Below are positions 16,280 through 25,277 of a stretch of 35,460 bases of DNA, piece after piece. How positions within the stretch are numbered: the first letter of the stretch is position 1; each line of letters opens with the position of its first letter. The DNA is from an uncultured Granulicella sp. (GTDB taxonomy: Bacteria; Acidobacteriota; Terriglobia; Terriglobales; Acidobacteriaceae): contig CALMVK010000129.1 of NCBI GenBank assembly GCA_937873145.1, forward strand, positions 1-35,460. Direction: 5' to 3'. A model generated the notes under the pieces. That model was given only the letters and a program-made list of their open reading frames with translations. It did not search any database and was not told where the DNA came from. The position numbers were made by a program, and so were the translations under genes.

Positions 16280-17350
16280 ATGCGCCGCCTTCTGCTTACC
16301 CTACTGCTCGCCACCGCATCGGCCCAGCAGTCCGCCACTCATCCCTGGCCGACCAACGATGGCTCGATCGATCTCGCAAACTTCCGCTTTGGCACCGGCG
16401 AGACCCTTCCCACGCTCCACCTCCATTACCTCACCCTCGGCATCCCGCACACGAACGCCGCCGGCCACACAGACAACGCCGTCCTGCTGCTTCACGGCAC
16501 CGGGGGTAACGCCGGCTCGCTCCAGAATCCCATCTTTTCAAACGTCCTCTTCGGCCCCGGCCAGCCGCTCGACATCACCAAATACTTCCTCATCCTGCCC
16601 GACGACATCGGCCACGGTCAGTCTTCCAAACCCTCCGATGGCCTGCACGCTCACTTCCCTGCCTACGACTACGATGACATGGTCCGCTCGCAGAAGCTCA
16701 TGCTCGACAGCATGAAGGTCGACCATCTTCGCCTGATCCTCGGCACCTCCATGGGCTGCATGCAATCGTTCGTCTGGGGCGAAACCTACCCCGGCTTCGC
16801 CGACGCGCTCGCCCCCTTCGCCTGCCTCCCCGTCCCCATCGCCGGCCGCAACCGCGAGTGGCGCTACATGGCAATCAAGGCCATCCAGTCCGACCCTACC
16901 TATCTTGGCGGCGAGTACAAGGCCGAGCCCAACGAGGGTCTCACCTTTGCCAACGACCTTCTGCTACTCGCGGGCGGAGCACCGCTTCAGCTTCAAAAAA
17001 ACTATCCGACTCGCCCCGCCGTAGAAAAGTATGTGGACGCCTCCATCGCCCGCAGCGACGCAGTCACAGACGCCAACAATATGATCTTCTATCTTAACGC
17101 CAGCCGGAACTACGATCCCTCCGCCTCGCTCGCGAAGATTACCGTCCCCGTCCTCTGGATCAATTCGGCAGATGACTTCATCAACCCACCCGAGCTTGGC
17201 ATCGCGCAGCGTATGGTCTCGCAAATGCCGCACGCCCGCTTCGTCCTCATTCCCATCTCCGATGCCACGCGAGGCCATGGCACCCACACCGCTGCCGCGC
17301 TTTGGAAAGACGAATTGGCTCAGCTAATGGCTGAGTCAGCGACCCACTAA
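16280..17350 (+). CDS. Exported alpha/beta hydrolase, homoserine acetyltransferase-like
   Basis: The 356-residue protein begins with a short signal peptide (MRRLLLTLLLATASAQ). The mature part is an alpha/beta hydrolase of the MetX-like group: the oxyanion-region LLLHGTGG at 70-76, the PDDIGHGQSSKPSD segment, the nucleophile elbow GTSMG with Ser 157, an acid in WINSADDF, and a C-terminal His in GHGTHT. Homoserine acetyltransferases are cytoplasmic, so an exported relative next to a secreted peptidase is more likely a hydrolase or acyl-transfer enzyme on an extracytoplasmic substrate. It does not look like a working methionine-pathway enzyme. The substrate cannot be told from sequence. It converges with the dprE-like operon, with a strong hairpin between them. 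Confidence 0.85.
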   Translation: MRRLLLTLLLATASAQQSATHPWPTNDGSIDLANFRFGTGETLPTLHLHYLTLGIPHTNAAGHTDNAVLLLHGTGGNAGSLQNPIFSNVLFGPGQPLDITKYFLILPDDIGHGQSSKPSDGLHAHFPAYDYDDMVRSQKLMLDSMKVDHLRLILGTSMGCMQSFVWGETYPGFADALAPFACLPVPIAGRNREWRYMAIKAIQSDPTYLGGEYKAEPNEGLTFANDLLLLAGGAPLQLQKNYPTRPAVEKYVDASIARSDAVTDANNMIFYLNASRNYDPSASLAKITVPVLWINSADDFINPPELGIAQRMVSQMPHARFVLIPISDATRGHGTHTAAALWKDELAQLMAESATH

Positions 17351-17377
17351 CCCGGGAGTAGAAAGAACGTAAAAACA

Positions 17378-17415
17378 TGCAAGAAGTCCAGTGCGCAAGC
17401 ACTGGACTTCTTGCA
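17378..17415 (-). terminator. Strong intrinsic terminator of the dprE-like operon
   Basis: A 17-bp perfect inverted repeat (arms 17378-17394 and 17399-17415) closes on a 4-nt loop (GCAA on the plus strand). On the minus strand it is followed by TGTTTTTACG, a U-tract suited to ending the minus-strand operon whose last stop is at 17434. On the plus strand only CTTTC follows, but the stem could still protect the 3' end of the hydrolase mRNA. Confidence 0.85.
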
Positions 17416-17433
17416 GCTTTCGGAAATCCTGCC

Positions 17434-18216
17434 TCAGAGATTCAGCTTCTTGAAGATCCTCTCAGGAATATGCTGAATCACGAACATGATTGGGCCCCAT
17501 TGGAAGGGTACGTAAAGCACGTCGTAGCGTTTGTCGACAGCTTTGACGATGGCCTTCGCCACCACATTCACGTCCGCAAACTTCTCCGAACCCTTCATGT
17601 GAGAGGTCATGCCAGTCTTCACCGGACCAGGCTTGATGTTAAGGATCGTTACGCCCTCACGGTCTACCCGGTTGCGCAGGCCGCCCAGAAAAGCGCTCAG
17701 GCCAGCCTTTGAGGCTCCATACAAATAGTTCGACTTACGGCCACGATCGCCGGCCACCGAGGACAGCACAGCCAGCACACCGGAGTGGCGCTGGACGCAA
17801 TAGTTGGCAAGCCACGTGAGCATAGACACAACCGACACAAAGTTGGTGTGAAGGATCTGCTCAGCCACCACAAAATCCTGTTCGGCGCGGGGCTGATCGC
17901 CGAGAATGCCATGCGCAAGATACGCAACATCCATGCCGGTCAAGGAGTTGATGGCATGGGTCAGCAGGGTAGGATGACTGCTCGTATCATCCAGGTCAGC
18001 AACAGCCGTATCCACATAGCTTGCACCACGGACCTTGAGGTCGGCTGCGACCGCGGCCAGCTTCTCACTGTTGCGCGCGACCAAAAACAGGCTTGCTCCC
18101 CGCGCGGCCCAGAGGCGACAGGTAGCCTCCGCGATGCCAGAGGTGGCACCTAGAACAAGAATCTTCATTGGCTCACCCTGGCTGCGGGCGGCTCCGTTCC
18201 CGTTGTTGCTATTCAT
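17434..18216 (-). CDS. DprE2-like short-chain dehydrogenase (2-keto-erythro-pentofuranose reductase)
   Basis: This 260-residue SDR has the NAD(P)-binding GATSGIAEA loop near residue 23 and the catalytic YGASK. With the adjacent DprE1 homologue it would form the two-step polyprenylphosphoryl-ribose 2'-epimerase, DprE2 reducing the 2-keto intermediate. LNIKPGPVKTGMTSHMKG and the hydrophobic C-terminus fit DprE2-type reductases. Its ATG overlaps the upstream stop as ATGA (18213-18216), implying coupled translation. An internal ATG at 18168 (MKILVLGATSG), preceded by GGGTGAG, may be the main start, since the first 16 residues are low-complexity. Acidobacteria are not known to make arabinogalactan, so the lipid-linked sugar made here is unknown. 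Confidence 0.85.
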   Translation of the reverse strand: MNSNNGNGAARSQGEPMKILVLGATSGIAEATCRLWAARGASLFLVARNSEKLAAVAADLKVRGASYVDTAVADLDDTSSHPTLLTHAINSLTGMDVAYLAHGILGDQPRAEQDFVVAEQILHTNFVSVVSMLTWLANYCVQRHSGVLAVLSSVAGDRGRKSNYLYGASKAGLSAFLGGLRNRVDREGVTILNIKPGPVKTGMTSHMKGSEKFADVNVVAKAIVKAVDKRYDVLYVPFQWGPIMFVIQHIPERIFKKLNL

Positions 18217-19604
18217 AGATTCGGTCGATCTCCGGTGACGCGCTCCCAGAAGCTGGAGGTAAGTACGGGGTCTCTGAAGCGCTCAAGCTGCCGCCACTGT
18301 GGATAGAAGGTCTGAAACTGGTCTGCCGTCATGGCAGCATCCTTGGCCGGGTAGAGGCGTCCACCAAAGTCACGCGTCATGTCCGCCAGCCGCTCGACTA
18401 ACGGAAAGGTCAGTCCAGCTTTAATGGGGAAATCGAGCGCAAGTGTAATCCCGGGCTGCGGAAAGCTGAGCAGGCCGGGTGAGGGAACGTCCCCGAAGGC
18501 CTTGAGCACGGCGAGAAAGCTGGCCAGGCCAGACTTCGCAACCTCGGTCAAAATGGCAATCGTGCCTTGGCGCGCGGACTCCCAGGGAATCGCATACTGA
18601 AATTGCAACAGGCCGGACTTGCCGTACAGCCGATTCCAGCGCAGCACGGCGTCCAGCGGATAGAAGAACGGCTCGTAGTCCTGGAGCGACTGGACGCGAG
18701 GTTTGCGTTGCTTATGGAAGAAGACCGTATTGAACGCCGAGACTGTGGTGTGATTCAACGCAAAGCCCGGAGCTTCGACCGGAAAGACCAGCTTCGGTTC
18801 CGAGGAGGGTTTCAGGTCGCCAGGAACCTGCGCATGTTCGCCGAGCATAAAAATACCGCGAGCAAAGTTCTTCCCGGTGGAGGCGCAGTCGATCCAGCTG
18901 ACCGTGTACTCCACATGCTTATATTCTTCTGTGAGCGCCAGAAACTCATCGATGCCATGAAACTGGATGCCCTCGTAGTCGATAGCACGCGAGACGATGG
19001 GACGCATCCTCAGCGAAACCCAGGTAAGCACCCCAGTCAGGCCCAGTCCACCGATAGTAGCGCCAAACCAGTCAGGGTTTTCGGTCCGGGAACAGCGACG
19101 GTGCGAGCCATCGGAACGTACCAGCTCAAACTCGGTGACATGATTGCCAAACGTTCCAGCAACATGGTGGTTCTTGCCGTGGATGTCATTGGCGACGGCA
19201 CCGCCCAGCGTCACATACTTGGTGCCCGGAGTGACCGGCAGGAAGAAGCCGCGCGGAACGGCAAAATCAAGAATTTGCGCAAGCGTCATCCCGGCTTCGG
19301 CGGTGAGAATGCCCGTCTCCGGATCGAAGCTAAGCAGGCGATTCATCGCGGTCGTGACAATCAGGTTGCCGTCTTTCAACAGACAAGAGTCACCATAGCT
19401 GCGTCCCATGCCCACGGGAAGCGCCCCATTGTGCAGCCCTTGAATATTGGCCGGAAACTCCTGCTGCCAATGCATCGGAACGAGGTGGGCTGGATATTTT
19501 GGGAAGCGGCCCCAACTCTCAAACGAGGTATCGAGCCTGCGGGCAGAGTCTGCCGAAGCGGAAGACGTTCCATGCGCAGCAGGACGGAGTGTGGAGGTCG
19601 ACAT
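18213..19604 (-). CDS. DprE1-like FAD-dependent polyprenylphosphoryl-ribose 2-oxidase
   Basis: The 463-residue protein is a VAO-family FAD oxidoreductase closely resembling mycobacterial DprE1, which oxidises the 2'-hydroxyl of decaprenylphosphoryl ribose. The FAD-binding segments GMGRSYGDS, TPGTKYVTLGGAVANDIHGKNHH and GTFGNHV match, including the second His of NHH (His 132 in M. tuberculosis). FGGRLYPAKD keeps the Lys equivalent to Lys 418. Where the mycobacterial enzyme has Cys 387 (ICVDFP) this one has Ala (LALDFP). The start at 19604 is supported by TATCCT six nucleotides upstream; the frame remains open to 19685 through the rplT terminator. It overlaps the DprE2-like gene by 4 nt. Confidence 0.9.
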   Translation of the reverse strand: MSTSTLRPAAHGTSSASADSARRLDTSFESWGRFPKYPAHLVPMHWQQEFPANIQGLHNGALPVGMGRSYGDSCLLKDGNLIVTTAMNRLLSFDPETGILTAEAGMTLAQILDFAVPRGFFLPVTPGTKYVTLGGAVANDIHGKNHHVAGTFGNHVTEFELVRSDGSHRRCSRTENPDWFGATIGGLGLTGVLTWVSLRMRPIVSRAIDYEGIQFHGIDEFLALTEEYKHVEYTVSWIDCASTGKNFARGIFMLGEHAQVPGDLKPSSEPKLVFPVEAPGFALNHTTVSAFNTVFFHKQRKPRVQSLQDYEPFFYPLDAVLRWNRLYGKSGLLQFQYAIPWESARQGTIAILTEVAKSGLASFLAVLKAFGDVPSPGLLSFPQPGITLALDFPIKAGLTFPLVERLADMTRDFGGRLYPAKDAAMTADQFQTFYPQWRQLERFRDPVLTSSFWERVTGDRPNL

Positions 19605-19610
19605 AGAGTG

Positions 19611-19616
19611 AGGATA
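19611..19616 (-). promoter_or_regulatory. -10 hexamer for leaderless dprE-like operon
   Basis: TATCCT (minus strand) is followed by six nucleotides and the ATG at 19604. No Shine-Dalgarno sequence is present. Confidence 0.5.
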
Positions 19617-19635
19617 CCTTCTGCTCGCAAAAGAA

Positions 19636-19664
19636 AACAGGCCTGATCGTAAGTCAGGCCTGTT
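19636..19664 (-). terminator. Intrinsic terminator after rplT
   Basis: AACAGGCCTGA and TCAGGCCTGTT form an 11-bp stem with a 7-nt loop. On the minus strand it is followed by TTCTTTTG, giving a U-rich tail 30 nt after the rplT stop. Confidence 0.85.
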
Positions 19665-19693
19665 CTGTGTTGCAAAATGAATCATTTCGACGC

Positions 19694-20092
19694 TTAGGCG
19701 GCAGTCTTCTGGCGTTCAGTGTGGGCTGACGCGGCCTTGAGGCGTGCATCTCTGGCAACTGTGACGAGAGCCGCAAAACCGGCAGCATCGTTCGCGGCAA
19801 TGTCTGCCAGAATCTTGCGATCGAGCGTATTGCCAGCCAGTTTCAAACCGTTGATAAACGTCGAGTAACTCATCCCTTGCTGCAAAGCGGCGGCACCGAT
19901 ACGTACGATCCAAAGCGAACGATACTGACGCTTCTTTTGCTTACGGCCCGTATAGGCGAACTTAAGTCCGCGCTCGACTGCTTCCTGCGCTGCCTGGTAG
20001 AGCTTCGATTTTGTCAGGAAATAACCGCTAGCCCGCTTGAGAATCTTGCGGCGGCGGTCAGCGCGCTTGGTACTGCGTTTGACACGAGGCAT
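19694..20092 (-). CDS. rplT: 50S ribosomal protein L20
   Basis: This 132-residue basic protein matches L20 throughout: [51 protein letters not shown] and [15 protein letters not shown]20 binds 23S rRNA early in 50S assembly and represses its own operon in several bacteria. AGGAG lies 9 nt before the ATG. It has a short extra Ala/Lys/Thr-rich tail after the usual end. It is separated from rpmI by 180 nt, longer than usual, which leaves room for an L20-binding structure. Confidence 0.98.
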   Translation of the reverse strand: MPRVKRSTKRADRRRKILKRASGYFLTKSKLYQAAQEAVERGLKFAYTGRKQKKRQYRSLWIVRIGAAALQQGMSYSTFINGLKLAGNTLDRKILADIAANDAAGFAALVTVARDARLKAASAHTERQKTAA

Positions 20093-20272
20093 CCTAAAAC
20101 TCCTTTTGCGTAGTACGTAAGGGCGGCTAATGGAAAGGGATCCACTTCACACACCTGATTCAAATTCCAATCTCGATGGAGTTCGCTTACGCTGATTCCA
20201 GGGCCGGTGTACGCATCGGGGCCACTTGATGGGAACAACTCGTCTTTGGCTAGACCTCAAGTAGGCCAAGCC

Positions 20273-20470
20273 TCAGGCGTAAGGCAACATCCGCGCTACG
20301 TTGTACGCATCCGCCTCGGAGATCAAGCCCGACTTGCCTAGACGGCTCTTCGTCTTGTTATTTTTCGAGGTGAGAATGTGACGCATCTTCGAGTGACCGC
20401 GCTTGAACTTGCCGGTACCGGTCTTCTTGAAGCGCTTGGCTGCGCCGGAGTGGGTCTTCAACTTTGGCAT
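20273..20470 (-). CDS. rpmI: 50S ribosomal protein L35
   Basis: The 65-residue basic protein shows the L35 pattern [24 protein letters not shown] and [20 protein letters not shown] precedes the ATG by 7 nt. In most bacteria infC lies directly upstream; here the upstream gene is a metallo-beta-lactamase-fold protein, so initiation factor 3 must be encoded elsewhere. The 180-nt gap to rplT (20093-20272) has no reading frame I trust, only a short TTGGC/GCCAA inverted repeat. Confidence 0.97.
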   Translation of the reverse strand: MPKLKTHSGAAKRFKKTGTGKFKRGHSKMRHILTSKNNKTKSRLGKSGLISEADAYNVARMLPYA

Positions 20471-20514
20471 AAATTTTCCTAAGGTCGCCCCAAAGATGCT
20501 GGGCGTCCTCGTAG

Positions 20515-20520
20515 ATATTA
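20515..20520 (-). promoter_or_regulatory. Candidate -10 element for rpmI-rplT
   Basis: TAATAT (minus strand) lies 44 nt before the rpmI start, in the 81-nt gap after the upstream gene. I see no clear -35 hexamer, so read-through from upstream is the alternative. Confidence 0.3.
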
Positions 20521-20551
20521 CATCAGCTTCGGCCCGAACCCATGCCTGGTT

Positions 20552-21637
20552 TTACAGATGAATTGGAGCCAGCGGCTCCGACTGCCTAGCCAGGAGAATC
20601 CGGTTGCCCAACAAGGTCATACGATCGCCGATCGCCCGTTCGGCCGTAATCCGTGCCAGTTCTGGAGCATTGTTCGCCTCAGAAAGGTGGCCCAGCACAA
20701 TGTAGGCTGCTCCTCCGTCGTAGTCGCGCTCCAAAAATTCGGCTGTCGCCTCGTTCGAGAGATGGCCCACGCGCGAGAGCACACGCTGCTTGACGGACCA
20801 TGGATACGGTCCATCGCGCAGCATCTCGAGATCATGGTTCGACTCAAGCAAAAGCACATCCACCCGCTTCAGCGCCGATTTCACGTTGTGCGGCACATAG
20901 CCCAAATCGGTTGCGACCGCCATGCGTATCCCTTCCGCCTCCAGCACAAACCCACATGGGTCGGCGGCATCATGCGGAATGGTAAATGGACAGATCGCAA
21001 GATCGCCGATCGCGAACTGCCGTCCAGCCTGAAAGTACTCAACTGACGGCAGAAACGTGGGCTCCGCCTTTGGTCTTCCCGAGGCAGGCAGCTCGCACTC
21101 CTCTTCAACCGGAAGCTCGAGGGTGGCATGCGAATCCTCCGCACGGCTGGGTGTCTCCCGCTCAAGCTGCGCATCGAAGGCGCCGGCCTCGGCTGAGACA
21201 GTAGCCACCGCCTCAAGCGCCTCCGGTGCCAGCGCTGTAGCCACATCGGCAGTCGGACCTGCACTCTCGTAGGTCGGCACCTTCGCCGCCAACGCCTCCG
21301 CCCGTGCCTGCTTCTCGGCCTGTAGATGATCCAGCCACTTGGCATAGGTCATCGTCGTGCGCGGCGTCAGCATGCGCACCCAGGCGCGGTGCGTTGGCTC
21401 GGTAAAGTACACTGGGATGCCCAGCCGGCGTGCCAGCACGGCCAAGCCCGCGACGTGATCCTGATGCTCATGCGTCACCAGGATGGCATCGAGTTTGGCT
21501 GGCTCCTCGCCGGCTAACTGCATCCTGCGCAACAGCTCACGGCAGGAGAGCCCGGCATCGACGAGCACCTGCGTGCGGCCGCTCGCAATGATCGTCGCAT
21601 TGCCCTTGGATCCCGACGCCAGTACTGTCATACGCAT
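20552..21637 (-). CDS. WalJ/YycJ-like metallo-beta-lactamase-fold hydrolase with internal insertion
   Basis: The 361-residue protein begins MRMTVLASGSKGNATII and has the metal-binding HEHQDH at 56-61, PHDA near 222, ATDLGYV near 250 and GHLSNE and GHLSEANN near the end. This is the pattern of WalJ/YycJ (ExoR-like) nucleases and phosphodiesterases. Typical members have about 260 residues. The extra 100 lie at about 100-200, an Ala/Glu/Pro-rich, probably disordered stretch between two core strands, with no metal ligands. The core ligands are intact, so the enzyme is probably active. It is divergent from mdh and upstream of rpmI-rplT in the same direction. Confidence 0.88.
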   Translation of the reverse strand: MRMTVLASGSKGNATIIASGRTQVLVDAGLSCRELLRRMQLAGEEPAKLDAILVTHEHQDHVAGLAVLARRLGIPVYFTEPTHRAWVRMLTPRTTMTYAKWLDHLQAEKQARAEALAAKVPTYESAGPTADVATALAPEALEAVATVSAEAGAFDAQLERETPSRAEDSHATLELPVEEECELPASGRPKAEPTFLPSVEYFQAGRQFAIGDLAICPFTIPHDAADPCGFVLEAEGIRMAVATDLGYVPHNVKSALKRVDVLLLESNHDLEMLRDGPYPWSVKQRVLSRVGHLSNEATAEFLERDYDGGAAYIVLGHLSEANNAPELARITAERAIGDRMTLLGNRILLARQSEPLAPIHL

Positions 21638-21644
21638 CTCGTCT

Positions 21645-22728
<1,084 letters not shown>

Positions 22729-22729
<1 letters not shown>

Positions 22730-23856
22730 TGGCTGCTCCTTCCGGAGCCCCTGTACGAGAGAGCAGCCTTGCTGAGGTACAGGCCAGCGATCGGCAGAGC
22801 GGAGTGGAGCGCGCCTCGACTGAGGGTAAGCATCCGCTTCGTTCCGTGCAGGCAATGCGCGGCTTGGCCGCCGTGATGGTGCTCATCCTGCACGCAACGG
22901 AGATGGCGACAGAGCGCTTCGGCAGCCGGCAGCCGAACTGGTGGGCCGGAGCCGCCGGGGTCGACATCTTTTTCGTCATCAGTGGATATGTAATGTCGCT
23001 CTCCTCGGGCCGGCTGGTGCGCCGGAAAGGAGGAGCGACGAAGTTCCTGAAGCGGCGCCTGGAGAGAATCGTTCCGATCTACTGGATTGCGACTACGCTC
23101 AAGGTCGCGCTTCTGCTTTGGATTCCTGCCCTGGGTTTGCGTGGGCTGGGCGGAAGCTGGCATGTCGTGGCGTCCTACCTGTTTCTGCCAAGCTGGAACA
23201 CGAGCCATGCCGCGCTGCCGGTTGTTCCGGTTGGCTGGACCCTCAACTTTGAGATGCTTTACTACGCACTCTTTGCGCTGGCGCTGGCGTTCAAGCTGCC
23301 TCCGCTGCGCGTGCTGACGCCTTTGCTGATCGCGTTGGCACTGGTTCCTTTGGCCGTGCATGCCAAAGTCTACGCGCCGCTTAGCTGGTGCAACCCGATC
23401 CTGCTCGAGTTCCTGTTCGGCATGATGCTGGAGCGAGCGTGGCGGCGCGGCTGGAAGCTGCAGCCTGGCCCGGCGTGGGTTGTTCTGTGCGTTGCAATGA
23501 GCCTGCTTGTGCTCCTCCCAGGACAAGACGGAACTCTGCTTCGGCCTTTCCTGTGGGGTTTACCGGCTGTAGTAATGCTGGCGGCGGCACTCAGTCTGGA
23601 AGACAGCATCGGCCGGCGCTTACCACTCTCGATCCTGCTGATCGGCGACGCGTCGTACTCGATTTACCTGACGCATGGCTTTGTTCTGCCCGTGGTAGCC
23701 AGGCTTTTCGAGGCGTTGCCTTGGGCCGGAGGGCGCCAAATGCTTCCGATTGTTCTCGTTTCGCTTGCGCTTTGCCTCGGCGCTGGATGGATCTTTTATC
23801 TTTGGGTAGAGCTTCCGCTGATCCATTTCTTTCACCGTCGCCGCATGCCAGCTTGA
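22729..23856 (+). CDS. Acyltransferase 3 family membrane protein
   Basis: The 375-residue protein has about ten hydrophobic segments and the OafA-type signatures: RSVQAMRGLAAVMVLILHA with the catalytic His, GVDIFFVISGYVM, RRLERIVPIYW and GDASYSIYLTHGF near the C-terminus. The family transfers acetyl or other acyl groups to carbohydrates of the cell surface. The GTG start overlaps the mdh stop (TAGTG), and a G-rich stretch lies about 7 nt upstream. A 39-residue hydrophilic N-terminus precedes the first helix. Co-transcription with mdh is likely, though a functional link is not. The acceptor sugar is unknown. Confidence 0.88.
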
Positions 23857-23865
23857 GCGTTCCGG

Positions 23866-23871
23866 TAGCAT
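23866..23871 (+). promoter_or_regulatory. -10 hexamer for leaderless membrane-protein mRNA
   Basis: TAGCAT is followed by six nucleotides and the ATG at 23878. No Shine-Dalgarno sequence is present. Confidence 0.4.
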
Positions 23872-23877
23872 AGACCG

Positions 23878-25197
23878 ATGCGATTGCCCACGCGCAGCCT
23901 GCCCGGCTGGAGCAGGTTTCTAGAACTCTACTGCGTCGCTATCTTTGCAATGTATGTCTTGATCATTCTGCTGCAACCAACAGTACCCAGTCTGACGGAT
24001 TATGCCAACTGGACCTATCAGGGTGTGCTGCTGCGGGATCATCTGCTCGGCCTGCCTGATCAGGTACATGCATTGAAACCCTATCCGGTTCCTAATAGTG
24101 CTGCCACGGCAGGCATTGGCGTGCTTTCTTTGTGGATGTCCTGGCAAATGGCCGCGAAGCTTTGGCTGGCAGCGCAACTGATCTTCGCACTCGTATCGAT
24201 TCGTCTCTTCCTGCGAGCGATCGGTGCGGATCGAAGCGTAAGCATTCTTGGTGCGGCGCTGTTTCTAAACCTCAACCTATGGGAAGGTTTCATCAATTTT
24301 CAGATGGGCATAAGCTGGGTTCTCATCCTTGCGGCTGTGCTCTTGCGTAGACAAAACAATTTGCAGACGGGACGAGATTGGATCGTTGGCGCACTCCTGT
24401 TGCTCACGTTTTTGACCCACATGCTTCCCTTTGCATTTGCGGGTCTTCTGGTGATTTTGTACTGCTTGCAGATCAACCGCTTTCGCCTGCTGTGGCAGTT
24501 AGTGCCTTCAGGTCTGGCCTGCATCTGGTATGTTGCCGGCCGCTATCTTGTGGGAGCCAATGAAGATGGACAAGCAGGCATGGCGGAGTCGGTGCGTAAT
24601 TACTCGGCAGCCTTTTGGGCTTATAAAGGAAACTCTTATCTGAAGTCGCTGGGTTTCATCAACCCGACCTATGGTGGTAGGTCGGCACTGGTTGAATGGG
24701 TGGGAAGAGGTGCATTTTTGCTTCTCTTCGCACTCAATCTTGTTCTAGCCGCGACACTGGCCTGGTGTATTTTTTCTGTGCTACGAAGAGCTCTTTTCCA
24801 GAAAAATGCGGAGCGTTTTCTGTGGGTGGGCATGGTGGCTTTGCTTCCGATTTATGCGGTTGCGCCAGTGTCCTTGCTGGGCATTTCGGATCCTGGATCC
24901 AGACTCTTACAACTCAGTCTGGCCCTTGGAGTTCTGCTATGCGCAGCAAGGCAGACAAAACCGCTTGCGATCGCGAAGGGATGTGCTTTGGTATTGATGA
25001 CGATCGATCTGGCAATGTTCCTTCACTTTGCCTACGGCCCGGAAAAGTCAGGTTCTGCGGGCTCTCCTCTGCCTCATGCGGTTCTTTCTTTTGGACATGT
25101 GTTCAATCACGATCAAGACTACCTTGTGCAGGCCTTGGAACGCGGCGATCGGACCAGGCCTATCTTTGCCACGGGAGTTCTTCTCAACAGACGCTAA
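23878..25197 (+). CDS. Polytopic membrane protein of unknown function
   Basis: The 439-residue protein has roughly ten to twelve transmembrane segments, starting at about 17-33. A first extracytoplasmic loop contains LTDYANWTYQGVLLRDHLLG, a layout reminiscent of GT-C fold glycosyltransferases, though I see no decisive Asp motif such as a DE pair after helix 1. Its DNA is near 47-50 percent G+C in the stretches I counted, well below the neighbours, hinting at acquisition from elsewhere. It follows the acyltransferase by 21 nt but appears to have its own promoter. Surface-polysaccharide work with the acyltransferase is an inference from position only. Confidence 0.8.
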   Translation: MRLPTRSLPGWSRFLELYCVAIFAMYVLIILLQPTVPSLTDYANWTYQGVLLRDHLLGLPDQVHALKPYPVPNSAATAGIGVLSLWMSWQMAAKLWLAAQLIFALVSIRLFLRAIGADRSVSILGAALFLNLNLWEGFINFQMGISWVLILAAVLLRRQNNLQTGRDWIVGALLLLTFLTHMLPFAFAGLLVILYCLQINRFRLLWQLVPSGLACIWYVAGRYLVGANEDGQAGMAESVRNYSAAFWAYKGNSYLKSLGFINPTYGGRSALVEWVGRGAFLLLFALNLVLAATLAWCIFSVLRRALFQKNAERFLWVGMVALLPIYAVAPVSLLGISDPGSRLLQLSLALGVLLCAARQTKPLAIAKGCALVLMTIDLAMFLHFAYGPEKSGSAGSPLPHAVLSFGHVFNHDQDYLVQALERGDRTRPIFATGVLLNRR

Positions 25198-25241
25198 TTG
25201 TGGATGCGATCAGGAGGCGAAGACGTTTAGCTATTAAATAA

Positions 25242-25267
25242 AAAGCCCGAGTCTCCACTCGGGCTTT
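25242..25267. terminator. Bidirectional intrinsic terminator
   Basis: AAAGCCCGAGT and ACTCGGGCTTT form an 11-bp stem around a CTCC loop between two convergent genes (stops at 25197 and 25278). T-rich tails follow on both strands (TTTATT rightward, TTTTTATTT leftward). Confidence 0.9.
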
Positions 25268-25277
25268 ATTAAGGAAA

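Noticed and set aside
18290-18310. DnaA-box-like TGTGGATAG near the skew change
   Set aside because: A single nonconsensus copy within coding sequence; other TGTGGAT-like words in the window are scattered, so there is no cluster to call an origin.
18567-19646. Long plus-strand open frame (359 codons) opposite the DprE1-like gene
   Set aside because: The opposite strand carries an unmistakable FAD enzyme; this frame has no recognisable domain and is a G+C-rich artefact.
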